Origin: Collybiopsis luxurians FD-317 M1
Taxonomy: Eukaryota > Basidiomycota > Agaricomycetes > Agaricales > Omphalotaceae
Length of the DNA stretch: 64,000 nucleotides
Direction: 5' to 3'
Assembly (NCBI GenBank): GCA_000827265.1
Contig: KN834783.1
Span: 361,997 to 425,996 of the forward strand
How positions within the stretch are numbered: the first letter of the stretch is position 1; every line of letters starts with the position of its first letter. This document shows positions 23,170 to 35,752 of the stretch, one piece after another. The notes beneath the pieces are model-generated. The model was not told the DNA's origin. It ran no database searches and was given only the letters and a program-made list of their open reading frames with translations. The position numbers and the translations under genes were made by a program.

Positions 23170-24370
23170 GGCAATTCATCTTCAAGCAAAAGTCATCTGA
23201 GTGTTCGGATACACGGTTACTGTCTAATAATAGCCTCACGTATGTAACACTGATGTACGACGGTGTATCACCAGTACACCTACTACATACCCACAGACTA
23301 ACTCAGCCTACTCTATTAAAGAGCAAGAGCTAGTGGTTGTGACAAAACTCTGCACTGGTGTGGTAGTATTGCTGAGGACAGGCTGAAGTCTACAAATAAT
23401 ATGATTGGATGTTCCTATCCCTGGTTGTTCCCCTGACCTTTTGAACAAACTCAAACGAAGTTCAAAGGGTTTCCTTCTATGGCTGCCACCCCAAAACGTT
23501 TCGGGTGATAAAATTATTTTCATTGATCGACTTGTCCTGGTGGTGCTTTTGGATTTCTACTGCACACCGTCTGACCATCTTCAATTATTGGAACTATTCG
23601 CTCCTTTACACTACCCATGACCTCCGTTGGGCTCGGGTTGGCTCAATCTCCATTTCATCTTTGTTTTCCATTCTAATTATCTGACTTACAGCGCTTGGCA
23701 AAATCAGTGACAGTTGATCAATGAAATCACTTGTGTGAAATTCATAAAAATTTTGAACTTAGAAAGAAATTGCCTTCGAGAGCTGATACCTATTACCCTC
23801 TGATTGCCATAGTGAATCATACTAGCATCCCCCCAAGACTGGAAGGTTGAGGCTGTAGGATGATCACTTCGCTCCCGCTTATCGGGCTTAGTGGTCAGGG
23901 ATCAGGACTCAGAAAGTGCTGGTACTGGGCCTAGGTAGCTCAACATGATTTTCCTAGCTTCGAATTATTTATAAATTTCAAGCGAATGATCCTCAATCGA
24001 TCGATTGTCATCAATGTCATTAGTTACGTGTTGAATTTCATTTTCTGTCGGACCCTTTTCACTTCCCCTTTGAAAGTTCATAAACGGATTTCAACTTTTT
24101 ACGCTCTGCTTTCAAGTGTCTCCGCTGAATCTCCCGTTCATTGCTATTTTGCCATTGGTAGACACGACACGGGGTCATCGCACTCACCCATTCGATGGCT
24201 CGCTGATTGTTGTAAACTTGTATAAAGGTTGAAGGAACCTCGATCTTCACCTCTCCAAGCGACCGCACAATTTCAACGCTTATTTCTAACCGCGCAAACG
24301 CAGCAGACATCTGTACGAGGAGTTTTTTACTGCTCGAATTTGCTGAGGGGTTATAATTTCTCACCAGATA
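23170..24370. other. Intergenic, no supported gene
   Basis: Upstream of decarboxylase copy 2. Only short frames are present. No RNA gene or repeat recognised. Confidence 0.4.
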
Positions 24371-25763
24371 ATGGCCATTACAGCCTACAACGGATGGCTC
24401 CCCGCCAATCCTGCGGTCTACCAACGTATTGTCCAGGCAGAGCTTGCTGTCGCTCGGGGCCCGTTGAGCACAAATGCTCCCCATCGACTCGCTGTGCAAA
24501 ATCTCAAAGACGTTATCGTAAAGGATCCTGAGATGAACTATCTGATCGGGCAAATCTTTCTTCAGGCTTCCGCAAGGAACCCTAACCAGCCTGACCAGCC
24601 TGACCAGCCTCCCCAGGTGTGGCTGACCTCATAAAATTTCAACCGAAGACTTATCGCTATACTCCATACAGATTCAGTCCTTTGATGAGTTGCTTTATGC
24701 GCTCGACAGCATTATTGTCAGTCCTCCCAGGTTCCATGTAATCCAGGACGAGGATGGGAATGACGTTTCGGTACCCATTGGTGTCCCAATTTACGTCCTG
24801 TTCGACCTCCTCAGCAACACCGCTGCGGCCTACGATTTGTTTCGAAAGCCAGCCTTCAATACGGCCATGAGAAACCTATTGAATACCTGGGGGGAATACC
24901 TTACAACCAAAGACTCCAGCAGTACGCTCACCGAAAAAGAAGACGGCTGGTTTAGTGAGCGCTCCCTTCAGATGCTTGAAGCAAATGCAGGCGTCTTTAA
25001 TTTAACTTACGACGTCCCTGAACCCGAAGCACCGAACCGAGGATATACCTCCTGGGATCACTTTTTCACTAGACCAATTCAGAAAGCTGCGCGCCCTGTT
25101 GAAGGAGATCCCTCGGACCCGTCTAACGATCGCTGGATCATCATTAATGCCTGTGAGAGTACTGCTTACCGTATTCAGGAAAACGTCCAGGAGCACGATA
25201 GGTTCTGGATAAAAGGTCAATTCTACTCCTTGTATGACATGCTCGGTGGCGATACTCAAACAGTACAATCATTGGTCGGCGGAACAATCTACCAAGCGTT
25301 CCTCAGCCCTCAGGATTATCATCGCTGGCATAGTCCAGTTGATGGCACTATCACAAAGGTAGAAAACCTTCAGGGTACCTACTATGCCGTTTTGCCAGAC
25401 GGGGGTGCTCCAGAGAACGATCCCGATCTCCAGCCCCATGACCTTCGCGGGGCCCTCATTCGGTCGCAGGCTTGGATTACAATGCATGCGGCGAGGGCCA
25501 TAATTCACATTGAAAATCCAGATCTCGGAACTGTTATATTCATTGGGGTAGGAATGGCAGAAGTTTCGACGTGCGAGGTAACAGTTGCGGTCGGCCGTGA
25601 GGTGACCAAAGGCGATGAGCTCGGGATGTTCCGTTTTGGTGGATCGACCCATACATTGATTTTTGGTCCTAAGGTCAAGGTCGAGTTTGAACCCGATGTT
25701 GAAATCAATAAGCATCGCTGGGTCAACAAGCGGCTAGCTATCGCTGCACCCATACCGTTGTAA
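24371..25763 (+). CDS. PsiD-like decarboxylase (phosphatidylserine decarboxylase superfamily), copy 2
   Basis: Two exons, 24371-24616 and 24672-25763, with a 55-nt phase-0 intron at the same place as in copy 1, encode about 445 aa. The N-terminus is MAITAYNGWLPANP. The motifs GYTSWDHFFTR, HRWHSPVDG (near residues 299-307) and FGGSTHTLIFG (near 404-414) are kept. The Ser of GGST is the expected self-cleavage site that yields the pyruvoyl group. A NQPDQPDQPPQ insertion before the intron makes exon 1 longer than in copy 1. The two copies are clearly paralogues but well diverged, so this is an older duplication than the MRD1 array around it. It is a soluble enzyme by sequence, with no signal or membrane segment. 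An amino acid decarboxylase role is inferred from PsiD similarity; the substrate is unknown. Confidence 0.88.
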
Positions 25764-25994
25764 AAATAATGTGCACAAGCAAGAGACTTGCTCTCTGGTC
25801 GGGGTGAGTCAATTTCTCAGGCTGAAACCGTCTGAATGTTTGCATTATCAAAGCTCATATTTTTGATAGATCTATCGGATTAATTTGTCCGCTGTTTTGT
25901 GATCGAAAAGGAAAATTTTACTCAGTATGAAGAAATCGAATGTACTTGTAACTATGTACTCTTCTATGACTTGAACTTGAAATTTTTTTTGTAA

Positions 25995-27793
25995 GAAAAG
26001 CGGCCCGGCTGGCTTTTTCTCACGCGTTCCGAATTGTTTTTGCACGTCGCGACTCATTATCAAGAACCTATCACCTTATATAACCTCCACTGTCTTCAGT
26101 AGCAATTCCAGAAAAAGGAAAACTCGCAGCAGGTCTCATGGACGTCAAAGTCAGACATGATGATGCTCTTGTGGAACTTCGATCGTAGAAATATTTCGCC
26201 CTTTGACCTTCATTTCGCTTATGTGGTCTTTACTCGTCAGGTTCAGATCCCTCTTGGCCCACTCACACGCCAACCTAAAGGTTTAGCCTACGTGGCTTTT
26301 GTCAAAACTGCCGACGGTGTAACGGCGTACAAAGCACTGGACAAGACATCTTCCAGGGTCGACTGCTACATATCCTCCCAGCCGTTGACCGACGGGGCAG
26401 GTTCAATGTTGAAGAAGTGGCTGGTGCGAAACAAAGCGTCAAGGATGAGAAGAACACTAAACGGAAAGGAAATGGCTGGGAAAGAGTTTGATTGCAGTAT
26501 GCCGTACATGAATGTATGTGTCGCTACATATCAGTTTTACAATCTAAACATCGCAACTATTGCACAGACCGCTGCCGTAGCATCGTCCACTGCCGACTGG
26601 ATGAACTTTCCAAAGCTGACATACTTAACCCGGATGACCCGTCGTCGACGACTAACCCTGCTGTCAAATTAGCTCTTCGAAACGCATATTATCAACAAGA
26701 CAAAAGCCTACCTGGAATCGAATGGTGTCGTTTTGTCGTCCGATTGCCTCCTCCACCACTACTACACGCCCCGCCTTTTCCGAAACAGCTATCCTAGTAA
26801 AAAGCATCCCCTATGGAACAGCTGAAACCCAAATTCGAGAGCTATTCGTGCCTCACGGTAGTTTGAGTGGGGTTTTGGCTTCACCTGGGACGATTGCTGT
26901 TGTAGAGTTTGAGAGGCCTGATGAGGCGAGTAGGGCGTCTAGGGCTGTCGCATATGGGCAGCTGGGAAATTCAGTGGTGTATTTGGAGAGGGATTTTCTC
27001 CGGAACGCCGGGAAATGCGACAGATATGTCGAATACAACTGGTAGTGGCAGCGGGGATATACCTGCCTATGCGGTTAAGATACCGGAGCAGGTGCAGGGC
27101 GAGGAAGGGAATAGGAGTGGGGAGGTGGAGACACAGTCTATGTCCACCGGAACGATGCTGTTCGTCAAAAATTTGTCATTCTCTACGACGACGGAGATGT
27201 TGAACCAGGTGTTCCGAAACCTTTCGTCTTTTGCGTTTGCGAGGATACAGACGAAGCCTGATCCGAAGAAGCCCGGGGAAAAATTGTGTATGGGTTTGTT
27301 ACTTTCAGAGATGTCGAGGGTGCGAAGAAGGCGATAAAGGGTATGCAGGGGTATGTGCTTGATGGGCATGTATTGCATGTGAAGTTTGCGGGTAGGGGAA
27401 GGGGGGATGAGCATGACAGAGGTGCTGCTATTGCTAAGGATGGGGTGGTGGGATCGAAGAGTCAAATGACCAAGATGGCTGTCAAGCATGTTCCGTTCGA
27501 GGCGACGAAGACGGACATGATCTATTCAGGCGTATCGCTTTTCATCTACCTCTTTTATGCATAGCTTCTAATCATCATCTTAAAGCACCTCGTACGAGGG
27601 GAGAAGATCTATGAGACTTTTAAGGCATACTCATTTGCATTTGGCCCTTGGGTGGGCGAAGGAGGGAGAGCAGGATTTAGAGGAGATAAGGAGGAAGGCT
27701 CGGGTTGGGGAAGATATCCCCAGGAACAAGAGGAAGTTGGATATGGGCATTGTTAGAGAGGGAGAGGGAGATATGGATGATGACGATAAGTAG
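25995..27793 (+). pseudogene. MRD1 pseudogene B (promoter to C-terminus, internally deleted)
   Basis: Homology starts in the MRD1 promoter (GCGGCCCG-CTGGCT, matching 15294 onward). The start codon is ACG instead of ATG. After about 100 bp of RRM1, a deletion jumps to the last snoRNA-bearing sub-intron. Exon 4 (GLAYVAFVKTADGVTAYKAL), intron 4, exon 5 and part of exon 6 follow. Introns are retained, so it is a DNA-level duplicate. There are many frameshifts in RRM2 to RRM5. The remnant snoRNA at 26154-26200 has lost box D, and GATAGTAGA reads GATCGTAGA. Confidence 0.88.
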
Positions 27794-28306
27794 AGGATCA
27801 CGTATGCGCAAAGATCTGAGATGCAGATGGATGGTTCTGAGGAATGAGCGGCATCTTTTTGTCCGTTGGGACATGACATACAACACGGGTTCAGGTCTTC
27901 ATGAACGTATCAAATCAGATTGATTTCCATAAAACTAACAGCCAGGTTACACCATCTGAAGATGCCATGATGGAGAATGCTGTAAAGTGGAATCGCCGGT
28001 TGCACTGTTCGCGCTGACTTAATCCAGGTTTTCGGGAGGTGTTCTGGACTCAGAACCTTGAAAAAGAGAACTTTGAGTAGTGTGTCAGAGGCTTAGTTCG
28101 ACATTTCCGGCCGCATTTGTATCATTGTCTTCATGTAGATCAAAGAATGGTACCATGACAATACTTATACAACGCAATCGAAGGGGCATCACAGGGGTCG
28201 CTGATGGTCGAACAGCCGGTCATTCTGATGATTGCACACTTGTATAATAAAGCCATCGATAACCTGAAGCCCTACCATCCCTGGGTTACCCCTCGCTTGT
28301 GATATC

Positions 28307-29862
28307 ATGTCTTCTTCCTCTCAAGAATCCACTTGCCCCGATGGGCCTTTGTGCTTTCCTTATGGATTATCGTATGACGAGTTTGTGCATATTTTGACTA
28401 CTGAAACTATCGCACCAGTTGTGGTTAGTAACTGCAAATAAACATTGCACTTCGTCACTCATTGTCTTCCAGATTGGATTAACGTTCTACGGTTAGCACT
28501 TCCACTTAGTACGATACATAATTCTTAACTGATCTGATTCTCAATGACCCTCGTAAGTCAGGCATCTTCATTGTGCTCTTTAGTATCAGCATATACATCT
28601 TCCATCGGCGGTTTTTACCTGGAAAATTCTATGTTGTCACAACTATTCTCTTCTTCACACTAGCCACGACCTCCGTTGCACTCGAACTGGCTCAGATCTT
28701 TATTTCACCTTTATATCCCGTTCTCTTTGATTTCCACTTCAATGTGATCAACCAACTTCAAACCGCATCGCATAGCATATTTATTGTCTCCGGGTAAGTC
28801 GAGTCAACATGATGTTACTTGAACCTTTACATATTGTTTAGCTAGGTTGCTATCAGATGCTATTCTGGTACGCTCTCGCAAGTAAACGGTGATTGACCTT
28901 GAAGTTATCCGACAGTCCAGATATATCGCTGTTATCGTCTCTGGAACTCCAAAAAGCGAGTGGTTGTTGTTCCTGCTTTAGGTCTCGTGGGAAGTCTTGG
29001 TACGCGTTGCTATTCAATCATCAATGTTTGAATACTTCTCTGAGCACATACTCTAGTGGTCTGGATAGTTTTTACGGCGGTCGAGAGTGTGGATTTCATA
29101 TACATTATCTATATTTTGACAACATTGGGACAGAACATTCTCTTGACTGGGTTGATAGGTAAATTTGTCGCATTCGAAGATAGGTAAACCTTTATATGCT
29201 GACATAAACATTTCAGTCGGACGAGTATGGTGGCTGAATCGCCGGACCAACAGCATTTTTATTGGACAAGTTGATCGCGCTCCCTCGAATCTTCTTTGGC
29301 CAGTGTATGAGCTCATTTCATTCGAGTTAAAACTTGCCATAGTGACTTTACTTTGAACAGTCTTATTTCTGGAGTCATTGTCCCCTTAGTGCTTTCCATA
29401 TGCCTATTGACAGATATCTTTCCTATCATTTCCAATGACGGTTCCCTCGAATTCCTAATGTCTCCTTGCTTTCTGACCCAGATTGTGGTAAAATCTTGAA
29501 ATTATCCTGTTGTGATAGCACCAGTTGTGTACTGACTGTTTTATGTTCAGGGTATCTCATCCACACTGATGATTGTGTTCATTGGGCTTGGTACAGAAGG
29601 CTCATTCAGTCAGGTTATTGTGACAAACAAAGAGCTGCAAAATCAATCTTTCGGACTGGCACCGACTTCTGCACGGAGTAACACAAGTCTTGAAAGGACT
29701 CATTCACCTTTACTGGAACATTCCTTCAATCAGCCACTTACAGATGCTGAATTGTCCAGAGAAAGTATAAGCCGTACAACTTTCCGGAGTAGCGTTGATG
29801 AAAATGAAACTGTTCACCCATATTTGGTGGGGTATGATCAAGGTATGAAAAATCCAAGTTAA
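28307..29862 (+). CDS. Multi-pass membrane protein, intact copy 3 of the local family
   Basis: Nine exons: 28307-28423, 28473-28491, 28562-28793, 28846-28867, 28921-28999, 29057-29158, 29217-29304, 29361-29487 and 29551-29862. They join without a stop to about 365 aa. The N-terminus (MSSSSQESTCPDGPLCFPYG) has no signal peptide. About seven hydrophobic segments follow, including IFIVLFSISIYIF, VVVVPALGLVGSLG, IYIIYILTTLGQNILL, LISGVIVPLVLSICL and GISSTLMIVFIGLG. Conserved loop motifs are YRCYRLWNSKK and VGRVWWLNRR. The tail is hydrophilic and Ser/Thr-rich. This topology is common among lineage-specific Agaricomycete membrane proteins of unknown function; I cannot name the family. It follows MRD1 pseudogene B by about 500 bp, repeating the order seen at 15-20 kb. 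It is the only undamaged copy in the window. Confidence 0.82.
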
Positions 29863-30337
29863 AGTGTAATGGAGGACAATGCATTATAAAGTGGCACAGG
29901 TGATACAATGGTCTGACTTTACAAACAAAGCACTATAAGCATATTCAAAATTGCAATCCAACTGGGTGCGGAGTGATGTATTGGTAGAAGCACAGAACAG
30001 TGCAGAGGTGTTTGACGAACTTAGGTTTGGGTGCAAAGTAAAATCAGTGATAAAATTTTGGGGTGTCGGAAAGAACTCCCGATTATGTTGTCTACCGGCC
30101 ATTTATATAGTAATAATACAAAGTTGGTACTTAAAGATATACCAACGGGTGTGCAGTGGGACAGAGAAATACAGGTTTTAACTTCAACAGTGTTGGCAAT
30201 GGGACTTGAGAAATATAGGTCGGACAGTCCGAAAGCTTTGGCCCCAAAAATTTGTATTCTAGGGTGTTTAATGATGGTAAATAATCGGAAAGATCTACTC
30301 TCTTTGTATTGATGTCTCGACTCTTTCAATTGTTGAA

Positions 30338-31998
30338 CTAGTACATTATCTTTAAGCCCCCGCCTAAGTTACACCCAAACTGATTAGCAGTAATTTTAAA
30401 ATTCTTGTATAAGTTACCTACCGTCACGGTGTTACCCATATCGATATTCTCTACAATAGTTGTCATCTCAATGGCAATTGGCTTTCTTTGCAATCCATGG
30501 GGTGAATCAATTGAATCTCCATTGAAAGGTAGGTTAGATTGTCCAAGGGAGATCATGGCTCTTTGTCCTTTCCTCTCTGCAAGCCCACGACGAGAGTTGA
30601 TGCTAAAATTAGACAGTATGCTTAGTGGATAGCAAATAGGTAACGCTTCACATGAACAGTTCTTACGATGCAATTACACAATTTGCAAACACTTGATCAG
30701 GTTAGACTTCTCATTGATCGATGAAATTACAGCCACTTACATCTTGGCAAAATAAAGTATAATCCGAGCCAGATCACTGATTATCATAAGACAACTTTTC
30801 AGTAATGCAGTGTCGGAAAGCTTACAATTACTCTTCATGACAAGAAAACAAACAGTCAGAACTGTTGCCGTAGTGCTATTATAGCTCTGTTGGTATATTA
30901 TTCCCCTGTAGTTCACATCTCAAACCTTGTGACTAGTCCAGTCTCTGCAACCAGTCAGAGTTATGTCAGAACAAAAATCGATTGAATACTGACCAACTGT
31001 CCATAGAATGATTTTGTCTAGAACGGCCACTGTGCTAAATAGTTAATGTTTGGTCTGAATACTCTTCGATACCAACATAGAGCAAGAAGTCCTACTTGTT
31101 CAACGCAGATTTCCTTCGTCGATAAAGTTCCCGACAAAGGCATATAGTGATTAAGACATCAACTACAGCACCTATCAAACGGTCATTTAGCTACTGAAAT
31201 TTTAAGATTGATTGGAATAACAATATACTTGAAACCCATATCTTGTTGACAATGTCAAATATTGTTCAAATATTTCAATTGGGTTAACTCTTACCAGTGA
31301 GATTAACCAATCAAATTTGGTAGACAAAGTCTTCAGATCATATAAAAATGCCTCAACACCTACACTGAAACTTGTTCCCGCCCGAATAATAGATAAAAAG
31401 GCAAGGAACAAGGCAGTAAAAGATTGATTGGAAGTTTTCCAAACCTGAAATGGAATAAATGGATTTATGCATTGAAATCTCAGACCAATGTATCAAAAAA
31501 TTACCCTGTATATAAAAAACCCCTGGCAGGTCAAAGCAAGAATGGCCCCAAGAATGACCGAAACATCCAAAGCTGCAGGTGTCTTGAACAAAACGGCCGG
31601 ATTCCCAAACAGGGTGACAAATAGCCTATACATGGTAGCTGTCAAGCAAATGGCATGACCAAATTCCAGAGTCCTGTTAAGTTTTGCGTCCAATTGTACA
31701 TACTCTGAACAAAAAGATGTATCATCACATACCAAATCAGAGTTACCTGACAAGTTATTAAGTAAGGTTGAGTAAGTTTGAAGTGTTAATCAAATGTCTC
31801 TTACCAGGACCTTCATGCGCGGCTTATCCATAGGAAAATTTGCGTAGTAAAAATATGCCTAATGTGAACGAGTTGACGCGGCTTGCATGGAATCAAAGAA
31901 GAGCAATGACGCGCCTGCGTAGTTGTTATACCAAATAGGAATGTGCTGATAGTGAAGCCCACCATTAAAGGGCCAAGGGTCAAATCAAGGGGCGCCAT
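30338..31998 (-). CDS. DUF6534-type membrane protein
   Basis: Twelve exons can be joined in frame to about 333 aa: 31998-31915, 31858-31805, 31746-31733, 31673-31505, 31444-31295, 31190-31096, 31034-30994, 30944-30926, 30875-30826, 30776-30741, 30692-30668 and 30602-30338. The start MAPLDLTLGPLMVGFTISTF, the internal FGHAICLTATMYRLFVTLFG, CQGFFIYRVW, IGAVVDVLITICL, DKIILWTVETGLVTS, NLIWLGLYFILPR and the SINSRRGL before the hydrophilic tail follow the order of basidiomycete DUF6534 proteins. These have seven membrane spans and unknown function. Intron 1 appears to use a GC donor (CAG|GCGCGT). Two exons are under 20 nt. The exon model is mine and unverified, but the unbroken frame through twelve exons argues that the gene is functional. 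Confidence 0.8.
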
Positions 31999-33400
31999 AA
32001 GAGCAAGCGGAGAGACTTTGAGATCTGAGTGCAATAAAAGCGATATGTGCCGTCTTTATAACATAGCTGCATATACATAATGGGAATAAAGCCACTATTC
32101 GAAAACCGCCAAAGTCGCATGGCCGAAAATGAACCCGATCAGTTTGTCATGATTGGGACGACTTCTCAGACGATTGATGAATGCTCACACCTAAAATATT
32201 CCAGCGGCGAGTTATCATCATGGAACTTTTTGAGGTATCTATTGCGGCATAAATGCTGCGCTTCGAGGGGTAATTCAAATGAAAATGCCATTAAATTTTC
32301 ATTGCATAGGACTGTCGGTAAGGAGAAGGCGTGTCACCGTACCGCCGTATCCCACTTACTGGCCCGTCTGATTTATGATTCTTACGGATACCCATTATTT
32401 GCTTGGACTGCCAGTCTCATCGGTCAGGATGTAAGAAAGGCATCCTCCAATTACACACGCCGAAGTACTGGGACCACTTATACCATTACTCCAGCAGAAC
32501 GAGCCAGTTCTGTCCAGCACAGAGAGAATTGAACGGTAGCGGAGCCACCCGGTATCTGCGCGATCAAGCAGGGACAATCTGTCATACATTGATTAATTGC
32601 TTGAAGCGGGAAAAGTCTCCTCGATGCATCAACAGATAGTATTAAGTTAAAACCTTTGTTAGCGAACTGGACCTCCCAAGCATAAATGATGATTTTAACT
32701 AGCCTAACCTTATCTATCATATTCTTTCAATGTACGGACGAGTTTTGGCTGATCCTATCTGATCCCGATAATGTGTTTTGGGCTAGCGCAAGAGAATTCA
32801 GCCCCGCCTGAGTTCAGTGATCTGATTAACTGATCACGAATATTGATGATTACAGTCACAGTACTCAACGCAGCGTGCACCCCACACGATTCTTCGTCAA
32901 TAAGTGGCTGGAGCAGTACAAGCAGGTAAAGTCCCATTAAAAGCCCAGAGTCTTTCCTATAAATATTTGTTTTATTAAGAAATTGGCAGGACACCATCCG
33001 GGCTAACCTCCTGCAGAAACGCTCGAGATAGACAGTCAACTGATCAGCTTGGTTCTCTTCCATCAGCTCACACAAACAAGTCTAGTTTAAAAACACTAAC
33101 ACGAGGTTAGGAAATTTGATGGGGCATTGGCAAATTGCTAGGTAAAATGACTATCGGGACGCAAGGCGAGGGCATTCAAGGCGGTTGGAATTCGGAGATT
33201 GGAGATTGGGCGCTCGGTGGCACAGTTTCTGATCAAAAAAAAGATGGCAGTGGGGATATAGCTGCTTATGCGGTAATTGGTTAAAACACCGGACGATGGG
33301 CGGGACGAGATCGGGAATATGGTGGACACATCATTCCCTCAAACACGGAGAGGTTTAACCAAGTGCGGTGTACTTACAATCGGACACAGTCACACTCGTA
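31999..33400. other. Intergenic, no supported gene
   Basis: Short frames only, including a plus-strand frame at 32080-32532 with no recognisable domain. I see no RNA gene or inverted repeat. Confidence 0.4.
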
Positions 33401-33404
33401 CCTG

Positions 33405-33545
33405 GAGTCCATACTCACACTCACCGAGCTCTATGAGGATCAACATGGTGAAAAAATACCAGTACCTTACGCGCACTTGTATTGCATACACGCGCTTTTT
33501 TTTCGCGCGCACATTGATTCTTTGTACACGGCCTGAACCAAGATT
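33405..33545 (+). repeat. Dispersed repeat, copy 1 of an inverted pair
   Basis: About 140 bp matching the reverse complement of 43755-43880. Shared blocks include GAGCTCTATGAGG, CCAGTACCTTA, GCACTTGTATTGCATACACG and a run of T. The minus strand of the other copy reads as a peptide (VPYAHLYCIHALFFARAH), hinting at a decayed coding repeat. Confidence 0.7.
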
Positions 33546-33846
33546 TGCACGCGGCGCAAATTGGTGACAACCGCGCTCTACTTTCTTGTTGAGCCCGCAC
33601 TTGTTTAATAGATGGGCCGCACAAAAGTCAAATTTTAATCGGATCACGAGTTTGCATCTACGTAGAAGGTGCAAAGAGAAATTAGGTTAGACCGTTAAAG
33701 ATAATGTGTGGCAGCTCGACTCGAAAGTGTAATGAGTGTGATCCAGGTTAGAGTGGCTTCTGGAAGGAAGGAATAGATGAAAATGAACCGTTTACGACAG
33801 TAAAGAAGGTGAAAAGCGGGTGTGTCTTATTAATAGCAAGAGATAA

Positions 33847-34654
33847 TCAGTGTGAAAAGGGTGTCGAGATACGAAGAAGCAAATGCATTTTTGTAATGAG
33901 TGCGTTATGGACCCTAGTCTCCATTTCAATGAACTCCTCTGCAACAGCCTTGATCGCTGTGTCCTTGCACTGGGGAATCAATCTTCTTAGTGTAGTCAGT
34001 TGCCTCCCCAAAAGGCAGAGGGCTGTCAGGATGGACCAGCTTCTGACCAACTTTATCCCACCAGATTTGATCCCATTTTGCAGCACATGGGGACTTATCG
34101 TGATTATAGCCTTGATATGGACATTCTTGCGCACCAAATCCGAAGTTCACTGGGGGTGGAACACTAGCTCGGTTCACACTCTCTTTCAAAAGGTAGAACT
34201 GTGCATTCGCAAGAACACTTGCAGCTTCGAATTCCATTTCAGCGCGTTCACCTGCACTATAGAGGAAGGCCTGACGGGCAAAAAGACTTTCCATGGCAGG
34301 AGTAAGCCAGCGACGTACACCAAGGGTAAGAGCCAAACCCAGCATGCGAGATGGACGAAGGTGTAGCTTCTCTAATTCATTCAGGCTCCATGTCGCTGCT
34401 GCTTCACAAATCAGCAGAGTCGCTACATGATAAATGTGGAGGAGTTGTTGCTCGGAAAAGGTGGGTTCACTCCAATGCCTAGTGGAACGGTCATCAGATG
34501 AAATGACAGGAAGAGAGATTTCCAAACTAATGTCGCAGTCATCCATTTCATGAACATCACCATGGACTGCAACGAGCAATAGTTCTTTGTCCGTTGCAAG
34601 TTTTCCATCCAACTGATCAGGTAGACACAAGAGTTCTTGGACACCTTCATACAT
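33847..34654 (-). pseudogene. Agaricomycete-specific hypothetical protein, probably frameshifted near its end
   Basis: An open frame from 34654 to 33926 (242 codons) contains FSEQQLLHIYHVATLLICEA, RPSRMLGLALTLGVRRWL and CAAKWDQIWWDKVGQKLVHP. I recognise this pattern from a widespread Agaricomycete family of unknown function. After LVHPDSPLPF the expected end (IPQCKDTAIKAVAEEFIEME) lies in the neighbouring frame and ends at 33847. A single-base shift between about 33970 and 34010 would restore it. The N-terminus may lie in unmapped upstream exons. It could be a pseudogene, a sequencing error or a short intron. Confidence 0.5.
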
Positions 34655-35752
34655 TGTCAGAAAGTTGTATAACTTGACTTGAAAGATTTCCCATCTTCAG
34701 ACTGAAGATGCAAAGTTGAATTACAAAATCTAGCACAGAAGAACAATTGAGCATACCCAGAGTAACATATGTTGAACACCTGCAGATTTGACATTCATTC
34801 TCTAGGGCTTATTTGCAGCCTCGAAAGCACTATTCAAGGTGTTTTGGCTCTGATAATAGACTGGAAGCTGCCCTTTTTGATTCATAAGGACACCGCTCAA
34901 GGAGACAAAGCTTAACATGAAATCCGGGCCAGCAATTTGGGACCCACAACTCCATTTAGATAAAACATTTTTTTAGTGTTCACTGTAGCACTCCGTATCA
35001 CTTCCATCTTGTGCAATGTCTTTACCACCTCTCCCTCAATGTTCAGCACCATGGTCACCTAATGTGTATGATACAAATCACAATTTTCAAAAGCTCTATC
35101 ATAGACCGATGGAAATGTTAGCCCAAGGAAGTTTCAATACATACTGTATCTTGCACCATCAAAACTTGTGGGATGGGCCATTGCGCTTCGTGCGTGGCAT
35201 GTACGAGTCTGGACATGTGTAATGAGACAAATTTGCAAGTAGGTGTTTTTTTGAGTAGGACATATCTGACATATACACATAGCAGCGATTGTCATGACCA
35301 GCGACAAGGTGATATATGCAAGGGATATTAGCAGCAATTGCGCATGCCAGCACTGAGGTGTTATATATGACTAATCTCACTCAATCAGAACCAGGAGGGG
35401 AAAAAATTTTTTAAAATTAAAAAAAAAAAAGAAAAAGAAAAATGGAAAGGAAGATTGAAGGTGTTAAAGGCCAAAATTATGAGAAGTACATTGACCAAAA
35501 GACAGCAAGAGCTCAAAAAAAGGGACAGAGCAAAGGTACAGAGACGAAAGCAAGGAAAGCGGAGATGATGGTAGTTGAAAAGATCACACATAACATGACA
35601 AATGTCACAAAAGTGACAGATCCGTATAAGGGGATAAAACCTGCATACAAACGGCAAAAAAAAAAAGAGTGTGAGAAACATGGGAAAAAGGACAACTTCA
35701 CCGCAAGACGATTCCTTCATTTCATTCTGGACTTGTAAATTAATTCTTTATA
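34655..35752. other. CpG-poor intergenic DNA with A-rich tracts
   Basis: This holds long A-rich tracts near 35400-35450 and 35657-35668. Few CG dinucleotides are present. The frames (for example plus strand 35442-35738) are lysine-rich because of base composition. It is probably the 5' flank of the integrase element. Confidence 0.4.

Noticed and set aside
2040..25763. A psilocybin-type biosynthetic cluster around the PsiD-like genes
   Set aside because: No P450, 4-hydroxytryptamine kinase, methyltransferase or transporter is recognisable in the window.
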